Origin: Clostridiales bacterium
GTDB lineage: Bacteria; Bacillota; Clostridia; Christensenellales; Aristaeellaceae
Assembly: GCA_015056055.1 (NCBI GenBank)
Contig: SVHC01000007.1
Coordinates: forward strand, 28,367-92,366
Reading direction: 5' to 3'
DNA length: 64,000 nucleotides
The translations under genes and the position numbers were made by a program. Shown in pieces: positions 8,213 through 15,464 of this stretch. The notes below the pieces were generated by a model. It saw only the letters and a list, made by a program, of their open reading frames with translations. It was not told where the DNA came from and made no database searches. Every line of letters begins with the position of its first letter. Positions within the stretch are counted from its first letter, which is position 1.

Positions 8213-8968
8213 TTACTCCCTATGCATTGTCACTTCGCCTGCAATGAGCGCATGGAAATTTCCTTCGCTGTCTTGCACTATGAGTTCGCCGTCCCCGCCG
8301 ATATCGGTTGCGGTACCGGTCTTCCAGACTCCGCCCTCGCAGTAGTTTACGGTTTTCCCGGTCAGGATGGAAAGGGAGCGATATGTTTCAATCAGTCTTT
8401 TCTTTTCCGCATTTACGCAGGAAACGAGCTTTTCCCGGATGCAGGCTGCAAGGCTGTCCCGCGGAATATCGCCATCCAGCGCGCCTGCAATCTTCGCAAG
8501 CGAATCGGGCAGCGCATCCTTTTTCAGATTCACGCCGATTCCCACCACCGCGCCGCGCTTTCCGTCCGGGGAGATTACGCCCTCCGCCAGTATGCCGCAG
8601 ATTTTGAGCCCGTCAAGGATGAGATCATTCACCCATTTTACCCCCGCGCGCACGCCGGCTTTTTCCTCGATTGCCTGCGATACGGCAACCGCCGCCGCTA
8701 CGGTCAGAAGCGGAATCTTTTCCTCCTCCGGGAAAAGAATCACCGTCATGTATACGCCCGCGTTTTCCGGCGATTCGAACGTGCGCCCGAGTCTGCCGCG
8801 CCCGCTTATCTGCCTGGCGGCAATCACCCAGTCGCCGTGATTTGCCCCATCCCTTGCCCACTCCTTCGCACAGAGATTCGTGGAGTCAATCACGTCGTAT
8901 GCCTGAATGCTTCCGCCCGCAAGCGCCGAAAGGGATGCTTCCCATTCTGTATTTCGGATTGGTGACAT
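8213..8968 (-). CDS. birA: Biotin--[acetyl-CoA-carboxylase] ligase, catalytic-domain type
   Basis: It attaches biotin to the biotin carboxyl carrier domain via biotinyl-AMP. The 251-residue protein carries the biotin/AMP loop GRGRLGR, preceded by VIAARQIS, then VKWVNDLIL with the conserved Lys and Asn, and GVGINL-like VVGIGVNL. It lacks the N-terminal winged helix of E. coli BirA, so it is a monofunctional ligase that should not repress transcription. I chose the ATG at 8968 because GAGGAA lies 12 bases upstream. A start at 8986 would overlap the DUF559 stop but has no binding site. Confidence 0.92.
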   Translation of the reverse strand: MSPIRNTEWEASLSALAGGSIQAYDVIDSTNLCAKEWARDGANHGDWVIAARQISGRGRLGRTFESPENAGVYMTVILFPEEEKIPLLTVAAAVAVSQAIEEKAGVRAGVKWVNDLILDGLKICGILAEGVISPDGKRGAVVGIGVNLKKDALPDSLAKIAGALDGDIPRDSLAACIREKLVSCVNAEKKRLIETYRSLSILTGKTVNYCEGGVWKTGTATDIGGDGELIVQDSEGNFHALIAGEVTMHRE

Positions 8969-8975
8969 GGTGTTT

Positions 8976-9791
8976 TTATTCCTCATTTTCAGAAAAGATA
9001 TGATTCCAGATATCCGCGCATACCATCTTAAAATGCTGATTCACATCGCGGTTTGAATAACGCAGGACGGTTATTCCCTGCGATGCGAGATATGCGTCCC
9101 TTTTCAGGTCTTTTCTGTGACCTTCTTCTTCGTAATGCTGGGTTCCGTCGAGTTCTATGACGTACTTCGCACCGCACTCGCCTTTGGCGGCGCGCTGTTC
9201 CGTGATTGCGGAGAACTTCGTTCTGTCCTCATCACTCCATCCTTCGGACTTCGATTTCGCACCGCACTCGCCTTTGGCGGCGCGCTGTTCCGTGATTGCG
9301 GAGAACTTCGTTCTGTCCTCATCACTCCATCCTTCGGACTTCGATTTCGCACCGCACTCGCCTTTGGCGGCGTAAGATTCCGCAGCAAAATTACACCTCA
9401 TCCGACCGCCTGCGGCGTCCACCTTCCCCTCAAGGGGAAGGCTCTGGGTTACGACAGGACGTAAGGCTTCTCCTTGAGGAGAAGCTGTCACGGCTTGCCG
9501 TGACTGATGAGGTGTCCCTTCGGAGCCCGTAAGGGTGGAGTGCTGAGGACACGAAGTCCGCAAGCACGCAACACCAGGCGAACAAAGTTCAGCCTGGTGC
9601 GAAGACTGATGAGGTGTCCTCCCTATCACGCAATAAAAATCGACGATATAATTGCCTATGATTTTCTGCCTGTAGACAGTACAAGGCAATTGTTTCAGAA
9701 AGTCATACCAGAGATGCTTTTCTTCCTTCGTCATATTTTTGCGCAGTTGACGGGCATTTTCATTGAGCTTCGGATTTCTGGTATCATTCAT
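8976..9791 (-). CDS. DUF559 (VSR-like) endonuclease-domain protein interrupted by in-frame repeats
   Basis: The N-terminal 54 residues (MTKEEKHLWYDFLKQLP ... GNYIVDFYC) and the C-terminal 63 residues (KYVIELDGTQHYEEEG ... FSENEE) together match a normal DUF559 protein of about 115-120 residues with a PD-(D/E)XK-like core. Between them lie about 154 residues encoded by intergenic-type repeats: a family A stretch, then a 30-residue unit (AAKGECGAKSKSEGWSDEDR...) present twice plus a partial copy. The frame is open across all of it. The insert splits the catalytic Asp (DFYC) from the ELD/QH motif. Known family role is uncertain (nuclease-like). Whether the protein is made or active is unclear. 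Confidence 0.8.
   Translation of the reverse strand: MNDTRNPKLNENARQLRKNMTKEEKHLWYDFLKQLPCTVYRQKIIGNYIVDFYCVIGRTPHQSSHQAELCSPGVACLRTSCPQHSTLTGSEGTPHQSRQAVTASPQGEALRPVVTQSLPLEGKVDAAGGRMRCNFAAESYAAKGECGAKSKSEGWSDEDRTKFSAITEQRAAKGECGAKSKSEGWSDEDRTKFSAITEQRAAKGECGAKYVIELDGTQHYEEEGHRKDLKRDAYLASQGITVLRYSNRDVNQHFKMVCADIWNHIFSENEE
9168..9629. repeat. Repeat block inside the DUF559 gene (families A and D)
   Basis: About 462 bases contain two head-to-head family A repeats (9394-9514), further A-like sequence to 9629, and a 90-base family D unit ('accgcactcgcctttggc ... ccatccttcggacttcg') repeated about 2.3 times between 9168 and 9375. Because 90 is divisible by three, every copy stays in the same reading frame. 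Confidence 0.85.
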
Positions 9792-9807
9792 AGCCTTATG
9801 TACACCA

Positions 9808-9836
9808 CATCCGCCAGTCAAAATAACTGGCGGATG
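9808..9836. terminator. Perfect inverted repeat between mannosidase and DUF559 genes
   Basis: CATCCGCCAGT and ACTGGCGGATG pair perfectly around a 7-base loop. It lies 22 bases past the alpha-mannosidase stop. The T run (CAGCTTTT) is on the plus side only, so its terminator strength for minus-strand transcripts is uncertain. Confidence 0.5.
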
Positions 9837-9858
9837 CAGCTTTTCTAAATTACTTCAA

Positions 9859-12705
9859 TTACTTCGCCGGATATGCCTTCACGGCTGCGATATTGAATGC
9901 CTCCAGATCAAAGGACGCAGTATTGCCGCATACTTCGACATTCTGATCCAGCTTATTGCCCATGAGGCTTACAAGCTCAGCCTTTTCGATTTCGAAGGGG
10001 AAGGACACCTTAACAGAATCCTTTTTGCCCTCGGTTTCATAGAGGCGAACGACCATGGCATTTTCCTCGCGGAAGACAGCGCTCATGCGGCAGGAATTGC
10101 TTTCCACCTGCATGACGGATGCCTTTGCCGGGAGTTCTGCCTTATGAATCGTGGCGGATACATACTTTGCCGGACGATTGACAGAGTCAGCCAGGGCTGC
10201 GATTTCCGCCTCGCCCGCGCCGGTAGCTGCGATATAGATCGCGGTCTTCATCTGGCAGCGTTCGGGCATGGGGTCGGGGCCGGTAGAAGTATTCACAAGA
10301 GTAATTCCCAGCGTACCGTAATCAATGGTATATCCGTAGCGGCCGTCGGAAACGATGGTCAGCGCGCGGCCGTCGGACAGGATGGCGGAGGAGTGCGAAT
10401 TGGCGGAAACATCGTGATATTCGCCGGTGCGCTCAACATAACCCGCAGGTACATCCTGATGGAATTTCTTCGTATCATCCGCAAGCGGGATATCGAAATT
10501 GAGTACGGGCACGAAGTCAAACTGCTGCTTGCTTCTCTCGTTCCAGTCGATATCGAAGGAGCACTTCAGCGCACGTGCGCCCGCATCGAGGGAAACAGTG
10601 GTCTTGACGCTGGAATTGAGGATGCGGTGCTTCATGGTGACGGACTTGCGCACAGAGCCACCCGAGCGGTCCTGCATCTCGACCATATCGGTGAGCGCCT
10701 CTTTCTTCATGCGGCGGCCGATTTCCCATGCGTTGTTGGACGGGATTTCGCAGTGCGAAAGCGTAAGGCATGCAGCCTCACCGGCCTTGATACGCTCCGT
10801 ACCCGCGACCTTGTCAACGTAAGAGATGATTGCGCCGTCCGTAGGACGAATCACCGCGCGGATGAATTCGTTTTCCAGTACGATGGGCGGATGTGCGGCG
10901 GTGCAGCGGATGGGACCCTGCCAGAAGGCGGGATAGACCTTTTCTTCCTTCTCGGTAAGTGCGATGCTCGCATAGCCCAGCGCCGGAACCTTCACGCGCA
11001 CGAGCACACGGACAAATTTATGTGCCCAGTAGTCCTGCATTTCGCCGTCGACGCGCTGCATGGGCAGCTCGTTTCCGTTTTCGTCAATGGCGCACAGCTG
11101 GCGCAGATTGCCCGTCCAGTCCCACAGAGTGATTTCGACGGCTTCGTCCTTTTCCGCATTGCAGGGATTGAACACGTGATAGACACGCGTTTTGCCTGCG
11201 CCGCGCTCCGGATTGGGAATACCGGGCAACAGACCGTAGCCGACGCCCGCGCCTTCGGACTGACTGTCCTCGATATCCGAATCAAAGATGAACATGGAAC
11301 TGTCGATTTTATCCGAGAAAGCGATAAGCGCCTTGTTTTCAATGGTCTGCGTGGATGCAGCGGCCTCATAATACTGAGCCATGGCATAATCGCGGCTGTC
11401 CGGCGTACAGGAACCGGTCAGAATATCATGGAAATGCGTGAACAGTACGCGGCGCCATGCGTCGGTGTACAGTTCTTCGTTTACCTTGACCCCTGCAAGG
11501 GCGGAGAAGGTTTCCGCAGTGATCAGCGCATTTTCCGCTTCGCGGTTGCCCTGCTTGATGCGGGCCTGCGTGGTATAGCAGCCAGGGAAGGCAAAGTTGA
11601 TCTCACCCTCTACGAAGGGCAGCTTCTCGCGCACTGCTTCCGCACGGCGGAAGAATTCCCTGAACGTACCGAAGGACATCTTCGGCCAGATGGGCCATTC
11701 GCGCATTTCGAGAATGCGCTCGATATCGCGCCTGCTCGGGCCGCCGCCGTGGTTTCCCACGCCGTAAACAACAAAGCCCGTCTTCAGTCCGCAGCCCTGC
11801 TTCACGCGGTCCATAAGTCCTGCGCCGATGCGCGGCGTGATGGCGCTGTTGTACCAGTAGGGCTCACGGTAAACCAGAATTTCCTTGCCGGAAATGCTCT
11901 TCCAGCGGTAAAGCAGCTGGTCGCCGTTCAGCGCACGGCAGTGGTACATGTATTTCACATCGCCGTAAGTATCGATTTCCGGAATGTTGCCGCTGTGGCC
12001 GAAGGTATCCGGAGAGAAGTCGATTTCCATCATCTCATCCGGCACATTCCAGTTCTTTTTCAGATAATCGCGCGTCATGCGGATGTGGCGCATCAGCGAT
12101 TCGGAAGAGGGCATGTTCTTATCCGTTTCGACCCATGCGGTGGCAGTTACTTCCCAGCGTCCTTCCTGAATGCGCGCCTCGATTTCCTTTTTCATCTCAG
12201 GATCGTATTTTTCCACGATGTGGTATACGCTCGCCTGAGACTGTGAGAAGGTGAATTCCGGATACTGATTCATCAGGTTCAGCATCGTGCGGAAGGTGGA
12301 AAGCGTGGCGGCAACCGTTTCGTGCCAGGTCCACATCCAGTTCATATCGATATGCGCATGCGCCGCGCACATCAGTTCATATTCCTTGGCTTCCGCAGAA
12401 ATCGGCATCATGATTTCTTCCGCCTTCAGACCTGCGGAACGGGTGATGACGCCTTCGTTTTTCATTTCCGTTTCCAGAAGCGTCAGCGCCTCGGAAATAA
12501 GATCATCGTATTTTCCGTTTTCCTGTGCGGAAAGGCGAATCGCAAAATCCAGTTCGCTGATGATTCTGCGGTTGTCCTTGCCGGGCATGGTGATATAAAG
12601 CTGTTCCTCGCGCGGCATGCCGAACGTATCTTCAAAATACTGCTGTTCGCGGTTACCGCCGATTTTCTTTTTCAGATTTGCATAGCGGGTTACGAGGGTT
12701 TCCAT
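9859..12705 (-). CDS. Alpha-mannosidase, glycoside hydrolase family 38
   Basis: The 948-residue protein matches GH38 in length and order. The metal-binding motif is AAHAHIDMNW (about 114-123, with His118 and Asp120), and the nucleophile region is DFSPDTFGHSGN (Asp233 likely). A second His cluster FTHFHDILTGSC is followed by C-terminal beta domains. No signal peptide is present, so it probably trims mannose from imported glycans in the cytoplasm. It has its own promoter (TTGACA-17-TATTGT, 12745-12773). The start METLVTRYANLKKK has a GGAGG site. The alpha-galactosidase at 24018 and other glycosidases in the window suggest a glycan-scavenging lifestyle. Confidence 0.95.
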   Translation of the reverse strand: METLVTRYANLKKKIGGNREQQYFEDTFGMPREEQLYITMPGKDNRRIISELDFAIRLSAQENGKYDDLISEALTLLETEMKNEGVITRSAGLKAEEIMMPISAEAKEYELMCAAHAHIDMNWMWTWHETVAATLSTFRTMLNLMNQYPEFTFSQSQASVYHIVEKYDPEMKKEIEARIQEGRWEVTATAWVETDKNMPSSESLMRHIRMTRDYLKKNWNVPDEMMEIDFSPDTFGHSGNIPEIDTYGDVKYMYHCRALNGDQLLYRWKSISGKEILVYREPYWYNSAITPRIGAGLMDRVKQGCGLKTGFVVYGVGNHGGGPSRRDIERILEMREWPIWPKMSFGTFREFFRRAEAVREKLPFVEGEINFAFPGCYTTQARIKQGNREAENALITAETFSALAGVKVNEELYTDAWRRVLFTHFHDILTGSCTPDSRDYAMAQYYEAAASTQTIENKALIAFSDKIDSSMFIFDSDIEDSQSEGAGVGYGLLPGIPNPERGAGKTRVYHVFNPCNAEKDEAVEITLWDWTGNLRQLCAIDENGNELPMQRVDGEMQDYWAHKFVRVLVRVKVPALGYASIALTEKEEKVYPAFWQGPIRCTAAHPPIVLENEFIRAVIRPTDGAIISYVDKVAGTERIKAGEAACLTLSHCEIPSNNAWEIGRRMKKEALTDMVEMQDRSGGSVRKSVTMKHRILNSSVKTTVSLDAGARALKCSFDIDWNERSKQQFDFVPVLNFDIPLADDTKKFHQDVPAGYVERTGEYHDVSANSHSSAILSDGRALTIVSDGRYGYTIDYGTLGITLVNTSTGPDPMPERCQMKTAIYIAATGAGEAEIAALADSVNRPAKYVSATIHKAELPAKASVMQVESNSCRMSAVFREENAMVVRLYETEGKKDSVKVSFPFEIEKAELVSLMGNKLDQNVEVCGNTASFDLEAFNIAAVKAYPAK

Positions 12706-12744
12706 AATTCAGGAGCCTCCTTATCGCATTTTATTCCAAGGTTT

Positions 12745-12773
12745 ACAATAGCATAAAAATGGTTCCATGTCAA
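12745..12773 (-). promoter_or_regulatory. Promoter of the GH38 alpha-mannosidase gene
   Basis: On the minus strand TTGACA (12768-12773) and TATTGT (12745-12750) are separated by exactly 17 bases, about 40 bases upstream of the start codon. Confidence 0.7.
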
Positions 12774-12830
12774 TGAAAGTTGGGCTGTTTCGGTTTCAAT
12801 TGCCGGTGTTATATACAGCCGGATTTTTTC

Positions 12831-12885
12831 TCTCCCTCCGGCAAAACATTAGTTTTGCCACCTCCCTCGTCAGAGGGAGGCCTTC
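12831..12885. repeat. Divergent family A repeat
   Basis: It contains 'tctccctccggcaaaacatt' and 'gccacctccctcgtcaga' with the arms GGCAAAAC/GTTTTGCC and CTCCCTC/GAGGGAG. It is a variant of family A in the 12706-13412 gap. The rest of that gap is the mannosidase promoter and the B/C element. Confidence 0.5.
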
Positions 12886-12959
12886 CTTCTGTCACACAAA
12901 ACTACCAGGTGGTTTTCTAATAACTCATAGTTCCAAACTCATAACTCTAAACTGAAAAA

Positions 12960-12981
12960 CCCTCCGGCGAGTACCGGAGGG
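12960..12981 (-). terminator. Terminator hairpin, distal copy (flanking the 13-kb B/C element)
   Basis: CCCTCCGG and CCGGAGGG pair around CGAGTA; on the minus strand TTTTTC follows. A 21-base identical copy lies at 13336-13356 on the other side of the repeat element and has no T run. This looks like the terminator of the serine hydrolase gene, duplicated around the insertion. Confidence 0.7.
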
Positions 12982-12986
12982 CAGTC

Positions 12987-13329
12987 TGTCAAAAAAGTAT
13001 TTTTGCCAGACTTGTGGCGGGGAAGCAAGCTCCCCCGCCACTGCCGACCACAATTCGCAATGGTCGTCCGCCATCGCTTTCGCTTGGCGTACTTCCTTGC
13101 TCATTGGACTCTCGCCGCGCGGTTTCGCCCACTGGGCGCGCGCTTCGTTCGTCCCCTCACCAGATTTCACTGAAATCATAAAGATTTCGGGCGTGAAATC
13201 TGCAATGTAGCGATTTTTTCTTCAGTTCGCTGGCTCACCTTCGAAAAAATTCGCTCCTCGCGCCGTACATGCCGCCGCTGCGGATTGAATTTTTCTTTTC
13301 TAGATAAACGATATTCGCGTTTTTTGACA
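12987..13329 (-). mobile_element. Family B/C element with TGTCAAAAAA ends
   Basis: The unit is bounded by TGTCAAAAAA (12987-12996) and TTTTTTGACA (13320-13329), an exact 10-base inverted pair. Inside, on the minus strand, are the B module (cagcggcggcatgtacgg type hairpin, AGAAAAAATCG, CAGATTTCAC arms), one C module (the 'gagcaaggaagtacgccaa' region) and the terminal GTGGCGGGG/CCCCGCCAC hairpin. It encodes no protein, so it is non-autonomous if mobile. Confidence 0.6.
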
Positions 13330-13335
13330 AACCTA

Positions 13336-13356
13336 CCTCCGGCGAGTACCGGAGGG
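13336..13356 (-). repeat. Proximal copy of the duplicated terminator hairpin
   Basis: This stretch is identical over 21 bases to 12961-12981. It lies between the serine hydrolase stop and the end of the B/C element and lacks the following T run. Confidence 0.7.
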
Positions 13357-13412
13357 AAAACTAACGATATATTCATATTGTTCCGCAGGCAAGCCTGTGC
13401 GCCGGAGAAAAA

Positions 13413-14048
13413 TTACTTCGTCTGCGACAGCATCCATTTCAGCGTTTCCTCTGAAAATGCGTATTCCCACGAATTGTGACCTACACCCTCATACAGGTTG
13501 TATTTCAGGTTCGGATTCATGTCTTTCAGCTTTTCCACCATCTCGATGGTCTGGTTCGGGGAAACAACATTATCATCCAGCCCGTGGAATGCCCAGACGG
13601 GCATTTTGATTGATGCGGCATTCCATGCCATACCGCCTCCGCAGCAGGGCAGGATTGCAGCAAAAAGATCCGGATACGCCATTGCCGTGTACCACGTTCC
13701 AAAGCCGCCCATGCTCAGACCGCAAAGATATATTCTGTTTGTATCCGCCGAGTATGTTTTTACCATCTCGTCGATAAATGCTTTGATGCTTTCGATTCTT
13801 GCTACCCAGAACGTTTCGGCGGGACATTGCGGCATGATCAGAATGCAGTCTTTAAAATTGTCATCGGTTGCAACTTTTTGAAAGCCGTGTACCAATACCT
13901 TGTCAAGTTCATTTCCGCCGCAGCCCCGTTCCCCTGCGCCGTGCAGCTGAATCAACAGGGCAGGATGGTCACTTGTCTTTTCAGGCTGACAGGCAATATA
14001 AGGGAAAATACTTTCGCAATTTTCTTTCCGGATTGTTTTCACCTTCAC
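13413..14048 (-). CDS. Alpha/beta-fold serine hydrolase (esterase-like)
   Basis: A 211-residue cytoplasmic hydrolase. It has LIQLHGAGERG (oxyanion-hole strand), the nucleophile elbow GLSMGG (Ser near residue 115), an Asp in FHGLDDNVV and a His in GVGHNSWEYA, in the canonical order. This resembles the PHB-depolymerase/phospholipase-carboxylesterase-like group often annotated as prolyl oligopeptidase-type hydrolase. The start is GTG; two GTG codons six bases apart (14048 and 14042) follow an AGAGG site, and the second has better spacing. It is directly downstream of dnaN, where recF would usually be found. The substrate is unknown. Confidence 0.85.
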   Translation of the reverse strand: MKVKTIRKENCESIFPYIACQPEKTSDHPALLIQLHGAGERGCGGNELDKVLVHGFQKVATDDNFKDCILIMPQCPAETFWVARIESIKAFIDEMVKTYSADTNRIYLCGLSMGGFGTWYTAMAYPDLFAAILPCCGGGMAWNAASIKMPVWAFHGLDDNVVSPNQTIEMVEKLKDMNPNLKYNLYEGVGHNSWEYAFSEETLKWMLSQTK

Positions 14049-14137
14049 TCACCTCTGGTTTTATTATAAACTGTCGGTATAAAATGTCAATAAATATAAA
14101 ACCGGGCACGCGAAGGCGTGTCCGGTATGATGAAGTT

Positions 14138-15250
14138 CTACGCTGCCGCGCGAACCGGCAGGATAAGATACGTGAATTCGTCGCCGCCGAAGGGGACGAT
14201 GGTCATGGGCGAAACGCTGGAGGACATAAGCAGATACACATATTCATCGCGGATGGCGCGGAAGGCTTCGGACATATAGCGCACGTTGAACGCAATGCGG
14301 ATATCCTCGCCATCGGTTTCGACTTCCATTTCGTCATAGGAATCGCCGATTTCGGAATTGGAGGTAACGATCATCTTTCCGCCGGAAACTTCGATGCGGA
14401 TGAGATTGTTCTTACCCTCGCGTGCAATGAGGGAAGCGCGCTCGATGCAGCCTGCGAACTGATCGCAGTTGACCTTGACGCGGGTCTTCCAGCCGGCAGG
14501 GATGATTCGCTGATAATTGATGAATTCGCCGTCGATCAGGCGGGCATAAACGCTGAGGTTTTCGAGATTGACGGCGATATAGTTCTTGTCAACCTCGATA
14601 TTGACGTTCTGCTCCTCGTCATCGGAGAGCAGGCGTGCGATTTCAATCAGGGATTTCTTGGGAACGACTACGCTCTTTTCCCCTTCGCAGCAGCCGACTT
14701 CGCAGGGACGGCGGCGCATGCCAAGGCGGAAGCCATCGATGGCAACCATATTGAACATATTGTTCTTTACTTCCAGCAGAGCGCCGGTCAGCACCACGCG
14801 GGGATCTTCATCCGCCACGCAGAAGGAAGTTTCGCTTACCATATCGCGGAATGCCTTGTGGCTGACGGTGAAGGTATACGGATCCAGAACATAGGGCAGA
14901 TCCGGATAATCCTCGCCCAGCTGACAGCCGATGGTGATTCTTGCGCCGGAGCAGGAAAGCGTAAGTCCGCCGGTCTTGTTTTCGGCGGCCACGAGTTCAC
15001 CGTCGGGCAGCTTGCGGATGGTTTCCATAAAGAAGCGGCCGGGAGCCAGCAGGCGGCCGGGCTCGATTACGTTTACCGGAATCTGCGCATGAATGGTGAA
15101 GGTACCGTCCGATGCAGTGAGCTGAAGATTTTCACCGCGGGCTTCGATCAGGATTCCGTCCAGCACGGGAAGCGCGGGACGAACGGAAAGAGCCCTTGCA
15201 ACGATTGACAGCACGTTCCTGATATTTTCGGTTGCAGTAGTGAACTTCAT
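14138..15250 (-). CDS. dnaN: DNA polymerase III sliding clamp (beta subunit)
   Basis: The beta clamp encircles DNA and tethers the replicative polymerase. The 370-residue product begins MKFTTATENIRNVLSIVARAL. It has the three repeated clamp domains, including LLAPGRFFMETIRKLPDGE, and ends MTIVPFGGDEFTYLILPVRAAA-like, matching the family C-terminus M-P-M/V-R. The ATG at 15250 follows AAAGGTGG. A longer frame to 15382 has no support and runs through the origin's unwinding element. dnaA lies immediately upstream, 214 bases away. Confidence 0.97.
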   Translation of the reverse strand: MKFTTATENIRNVLSIVARALSVRPALPVLDGILIEARGENLQLTASDGTFTIHAQIPVNVIEPGRLLAPGRFFMETIRKLPDGELVAAENKTGGLTLSCSGARITIGCQLGEDYPDLPYVLDPYTFTVSHKAFRDMVSETSFCVADEDPRVVLTGALLEVKNNMFNMVAIDGFRLGMRRRPCEVGCCEGEKSVVVPKKSLIEIARLLSDDEEQNVNIEVDKNYIAVNLENLSVYARLIDGEFINYQRIIPAGWKTRVKVNCDQFAGCIERASLIAREGKNNLIRIEVSGGKMIVTSNSEIGDSYDEMEVETDGEDIRIAFNVRYMSEAFRAIRDEYVYLLMSSSVSPMTIVPFGGDEFTYLILPVRAAA

Positions 15251-15321
15251 GGTTTCAAACCACCTTTCTTCAAAAAAGACACCGGAGACTTTGAGCCTCC
15301 CAAAACTCACATGTATACTGT

Positions 15322-15464
15322 AACTGTATATATATATTGCAGTAGTAGTAATAGGCTTGTGGAAACTGTGGAAAAGTGGCACGAGCCCTTATGCCATAAG
15401 GGTTTTGGACTGTGAATTATTTTGGATAACTTCTGGAAAATATGGGATAACTTTTGGGAGGGTG
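15322..15464 (-). other. oriC unwinding module between dnaA and dnaN (DnaA boxes, DnaA-trio-like repeats, AT-rich tract)
   Basis: Read in the dnaA-to-dnaN direction the order is: degenerate boxes TTATCCCAT and TTATCCAAA, then TTTTCCACA and TTTCCACAA, a short GCC, then CTA-TTA-CTA-CTA-CTG, then an ATATATATATA tract. This reproduces the Bacillus basal unwinding system, where DnaA boxes and a GC-rich spacer precede DnaA-trios (3'-GAT-5' repeats) at the melting site. A perfect 8-base-arm hairpin (CCCTTATG/CATAAGGG, 15386-15402) lies within it. Confidence 0.7.

Noticed and set aside
9168-9629. Intein or self-splicing intron in the DUF559 gene
   Set aside because: The inserted residues show no intein splice motifs or homing nuclease. 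The DNA is built from repeats found elsewhere between genes, so repeat insertion explains it better.
9763-12246. An 827-codon open frame on the plus strand opposite the alpha-mannosidase gene
   Set aside because: The minus-strand frame has complete GH38 motifs, promoter and ribosome site. The plus frame is a codon-bias mirror with no domain. The same applies to long plus or minus mirrors at 54924-57182, 47480-49786, 61338-63761, 22099-24003 and 27709-30054.
12987-13329. Autonomous transposon
   Set aside because: No transposase-like frame inside this or any other copy, and none elsewhere in the window.
15251-15382. Longer N-terminus for dnaN
   Set aside because: It would run through the DnaA-trio and AT-rich origin element and has no ribosome site; beta clamps start at MKF.
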